Shown here: positions 62,755-64,000 of the stretch, one piece after another
Position numbering within the stretch: position 1 is the first letter of the stretch
How the letters are laid out: each line of letters starts with the position of its first letter
DNA from: Tectiglobus sp965224045
GTDB lineage: Bacteria > Pseudomonadota > Alphaproteobacteria > Rhizobiales > Hyphomicrobiaceae
Reading direction: 5' to 3'
Assembly: GCA_965224045.1 (NCBI GenBank)
Contig: CBDCYD010000014.1
Span: forward strand, 186,001 to 250,000
DNA: 64,000 bases
Program-made: the position numbers and the translations under genes
Notes under the pieces: model-generated
What the model saw: only the letters and a program-made list of their open reading frames with translations
Told to the model about the DNA's origin: nothing
The model's database searches: none

Positions 62755-63960
62755 TCAGCTTTCGGCAACAGCCCTGGCGCGGGCGGCAAGGCGTTCGCTT
62801 TCCGACTTGAGCTGACCGCAGGCGGCAAAGATGTCGCGTCCGCGCGGTGTGCGAACGGGACTTGCATAACCTGCCCGATTGACGATCTCGGCGAACCGCT
62901 CGATCTGATCCCAGTCCGAACACGCATAACGCGTACCCGGCCACGGGTTGAACGGGATCAGGTTGATCTTCGCCGGAATGCCGGCAAGCAGGCGGACGAG
63001 TTCGCGCGCGTCGGCCAGAGTGTCGTTGATACCCTTGAGCATGACGTATTCGAACGTGATGCGGCGGGCGTTCGACAGACCCGGGTATGAGCGGCAGGCA
63101 TCGAGTAACTCGGCGATCGGCCAGCGCCGGTTTATCGGGACCAACTCGTTGCGCAGATCATCGCGCGTTGCATGCAGCGAAATCGCCAGCATGGTGCCCG
63201 CCTCGCCGCCCCAGCGCGCGATTTGCGGAACGATACCCGACGTCGACAACGTGATACGTCGCTTCGACAGCGAGAGCCCCTCATTGTCCGAGGCAATGGC
63301 CATCGCCGCCTTGACGTTATCGAAATTGTAGAGCGGCTCACCCATGCCCATCAGGACGACGTTGGTGATCCTGCGCTCGCCGCCGGGCAGCAGATGGCCG
63401 TCGTCCGGTCCAGGTGCACCGGGCCAGTCGCCAATACGGTCACGCGCAACGAGGATCTGAGCGACGATCTCCTCGGCTGTCAGATTGCGCACGAGACGCT
63501 GCGTGCCGGTGTGGCAGAAGGAGCAATTGAGCGTGCAGCCGACCTGACTCGAGATGCATAGCGTGCCGCGGTCGACCTCGGGAATGTAGACGGTTTCGAC
63601 TTCGGGCGCGCTCTTGTCCGTCGACTGGCGCGCGAGGCGCAATAGCCATTTGCGCGTTCCGTCGACAGATACCTGTTCGGAGACGATGTCTGGACGCGCA
63701 ATGGCCAGGCTTGCAGACAGTTTCGCGCGCAACTCCTTCGAGATATCTGTCATCTGGCAGAATTCGTGCGCGCCACGGACGTAGAGCCAGTTCCAGAGCT
63801 GGGACGTGCGCATGCGTCGCTGGCGTTCGGGGACGCCAATGGCGGCCAGCAGCTGCGAAATCGCAGCGCGATCCAAGCCGATCAGCGTCCGAGCCCGGCC
63901 GGCAGTGGCGGGGCCCGATGCGGTCCCGGTGGCGGCGGCACTGGCAGATTCAAGGCTCAT
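62755..63960 (-). CDS. rlmN: Dual-specificity RNA methyltransferase RlmN
   Basis: Radical SAM enzyme methylating C2 of A2503 in 23S rRNA and A37 in some tRNAs; 401 residues. Cluster cysteines are Cys142, Cys146 and Cys149 (GCTLNCSFCHTG); VVLMGMGEPLYNFDNV and TLSTSGIVPQI are family motifs. RGRDIFAACGQL holds the second catalytic cysteine. The N-terminus has about 25 extra Ala-rich residues. Confidence 0.97.
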   Translation of the reverse strand: MSLESASAAATGTASGPATAGRARTLIGLDRAAISQLLAAIGVPERQRRMRTSQLWNWLYVRGAHEFCQMTDISKELRAKLSASLAIARPDIVSEQVSVDGTRKWLLRLARQSTDKSAPEVETVYIPEVDRGTLCISSQVGCTLNCSFCHTGTQRLVRNLTAEEIVAQILVARDRIGDWPGAPGPDDGHLLPGGERRITNVVLMGMGEPLYNFDNVKAAMAIASDNEGLSLSKRRITLSTSGIVPQIARWGGEAGTMLAISLHATRDDLRNELVPINRRWPIAELLDACRSYPGLSNARRITFEYVMLKGINDTLADARELVRLLAGIPAKINLIPFNPWPGTRYACSDWDQIERFAEIVNRAGYASPVRTPRGRDIFAACGQLKSESERLAARARAVAES

Positions 63961-64000
63961 GGCGATGCAGGCTCGTTGAGGTCCTGGTGCTAGCAGGCTG

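Overview
This is a GC-rich, densely packed bacterial chromosome segment, almost certainly from an alphaproteobacterium and most likely a member of the Hyphomicrobiales (Rhizobiales). The evidence is gene order and content: divergent rph-VOC-rdgB-hemW and hrcA-grpE, dnaK-dnaJ, trmD-rplS, map-radC, a phasin with TGC-N3-GCA (PhaR-type) boxes, heterotetrameric sarcosine oxidase genes, and a GlxA-type AraC regulator. No tRNA, rRNA, CRISPR array, IS element or phage gene was recognised.

Layout. 1-3419 (minus): sarcosine oxidase soxB-soxD-soxA, with soxA cut by the left edge. 3734-9512 (plus): a two-gene RND efflux system and a GlxA/GbdR-like regulator. 9603-12892: exported rhodanese, beta carbonic anhydrase, argG and a small unknown gene. 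13106-16134: an unusual pair, a small exported PAAR-like protein followed by an exported TPR-CHAT (caspase-like) protein. 16189-16671: tandem copies of a GC-rich extragenic repeat and a long hairpin. 16715-17542: a cytidylate-kinase-like protein fused to a BON domain. 17675-25938: an apparent catabolic island, with a tripartite tricarboxylate transporter (tctC-tctB-tctA, minus) divergent from an enolase-superfamily enzyme, a Rieske oxygenase, a glutamine-synthetase-like ligase and a small membrane protein (plus). 25994-30685: a giant DUF4347 surface protein with a duplicated module of about 1.4 kb. 30931-32895: repeats and poorly coding DNA with one or two small genes.

From 32896 on the window is mostly housekeeping: dsbB, a DedA/YqaA protein, a small basic protein divergent from a GcvA-like LysR regulator, hemW, rdgB, a VOC protein, rph, hrcA, grpE, alkB, dnaK (with a sigma32-like promoter), dnaJ, an FMN reductase, pyrF, a YdjM-like membrane protein, DUF1330, trmD, rplS (with an extra C-terminal domain), map, radC, leuB, two small membrane proteins, gpmI, dapB, ppa, a GNAT acetyltransferase, a phasin, a Pif1-like helicase, typA, an orphan J-domain protein and rlmN.

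The best candidates for something undescribed are the exported PAAR-CHAT pair, the Rieske/glutamine-synthetase-like/enolase/TTT catabolic island, the helix-hairpin-helix-like extension on ribosomal protein L19, and the dispersed extragenic repeat family around the accessory genes. Assignments rest on reading translated proteins and motifs by eye; no database search was possible.
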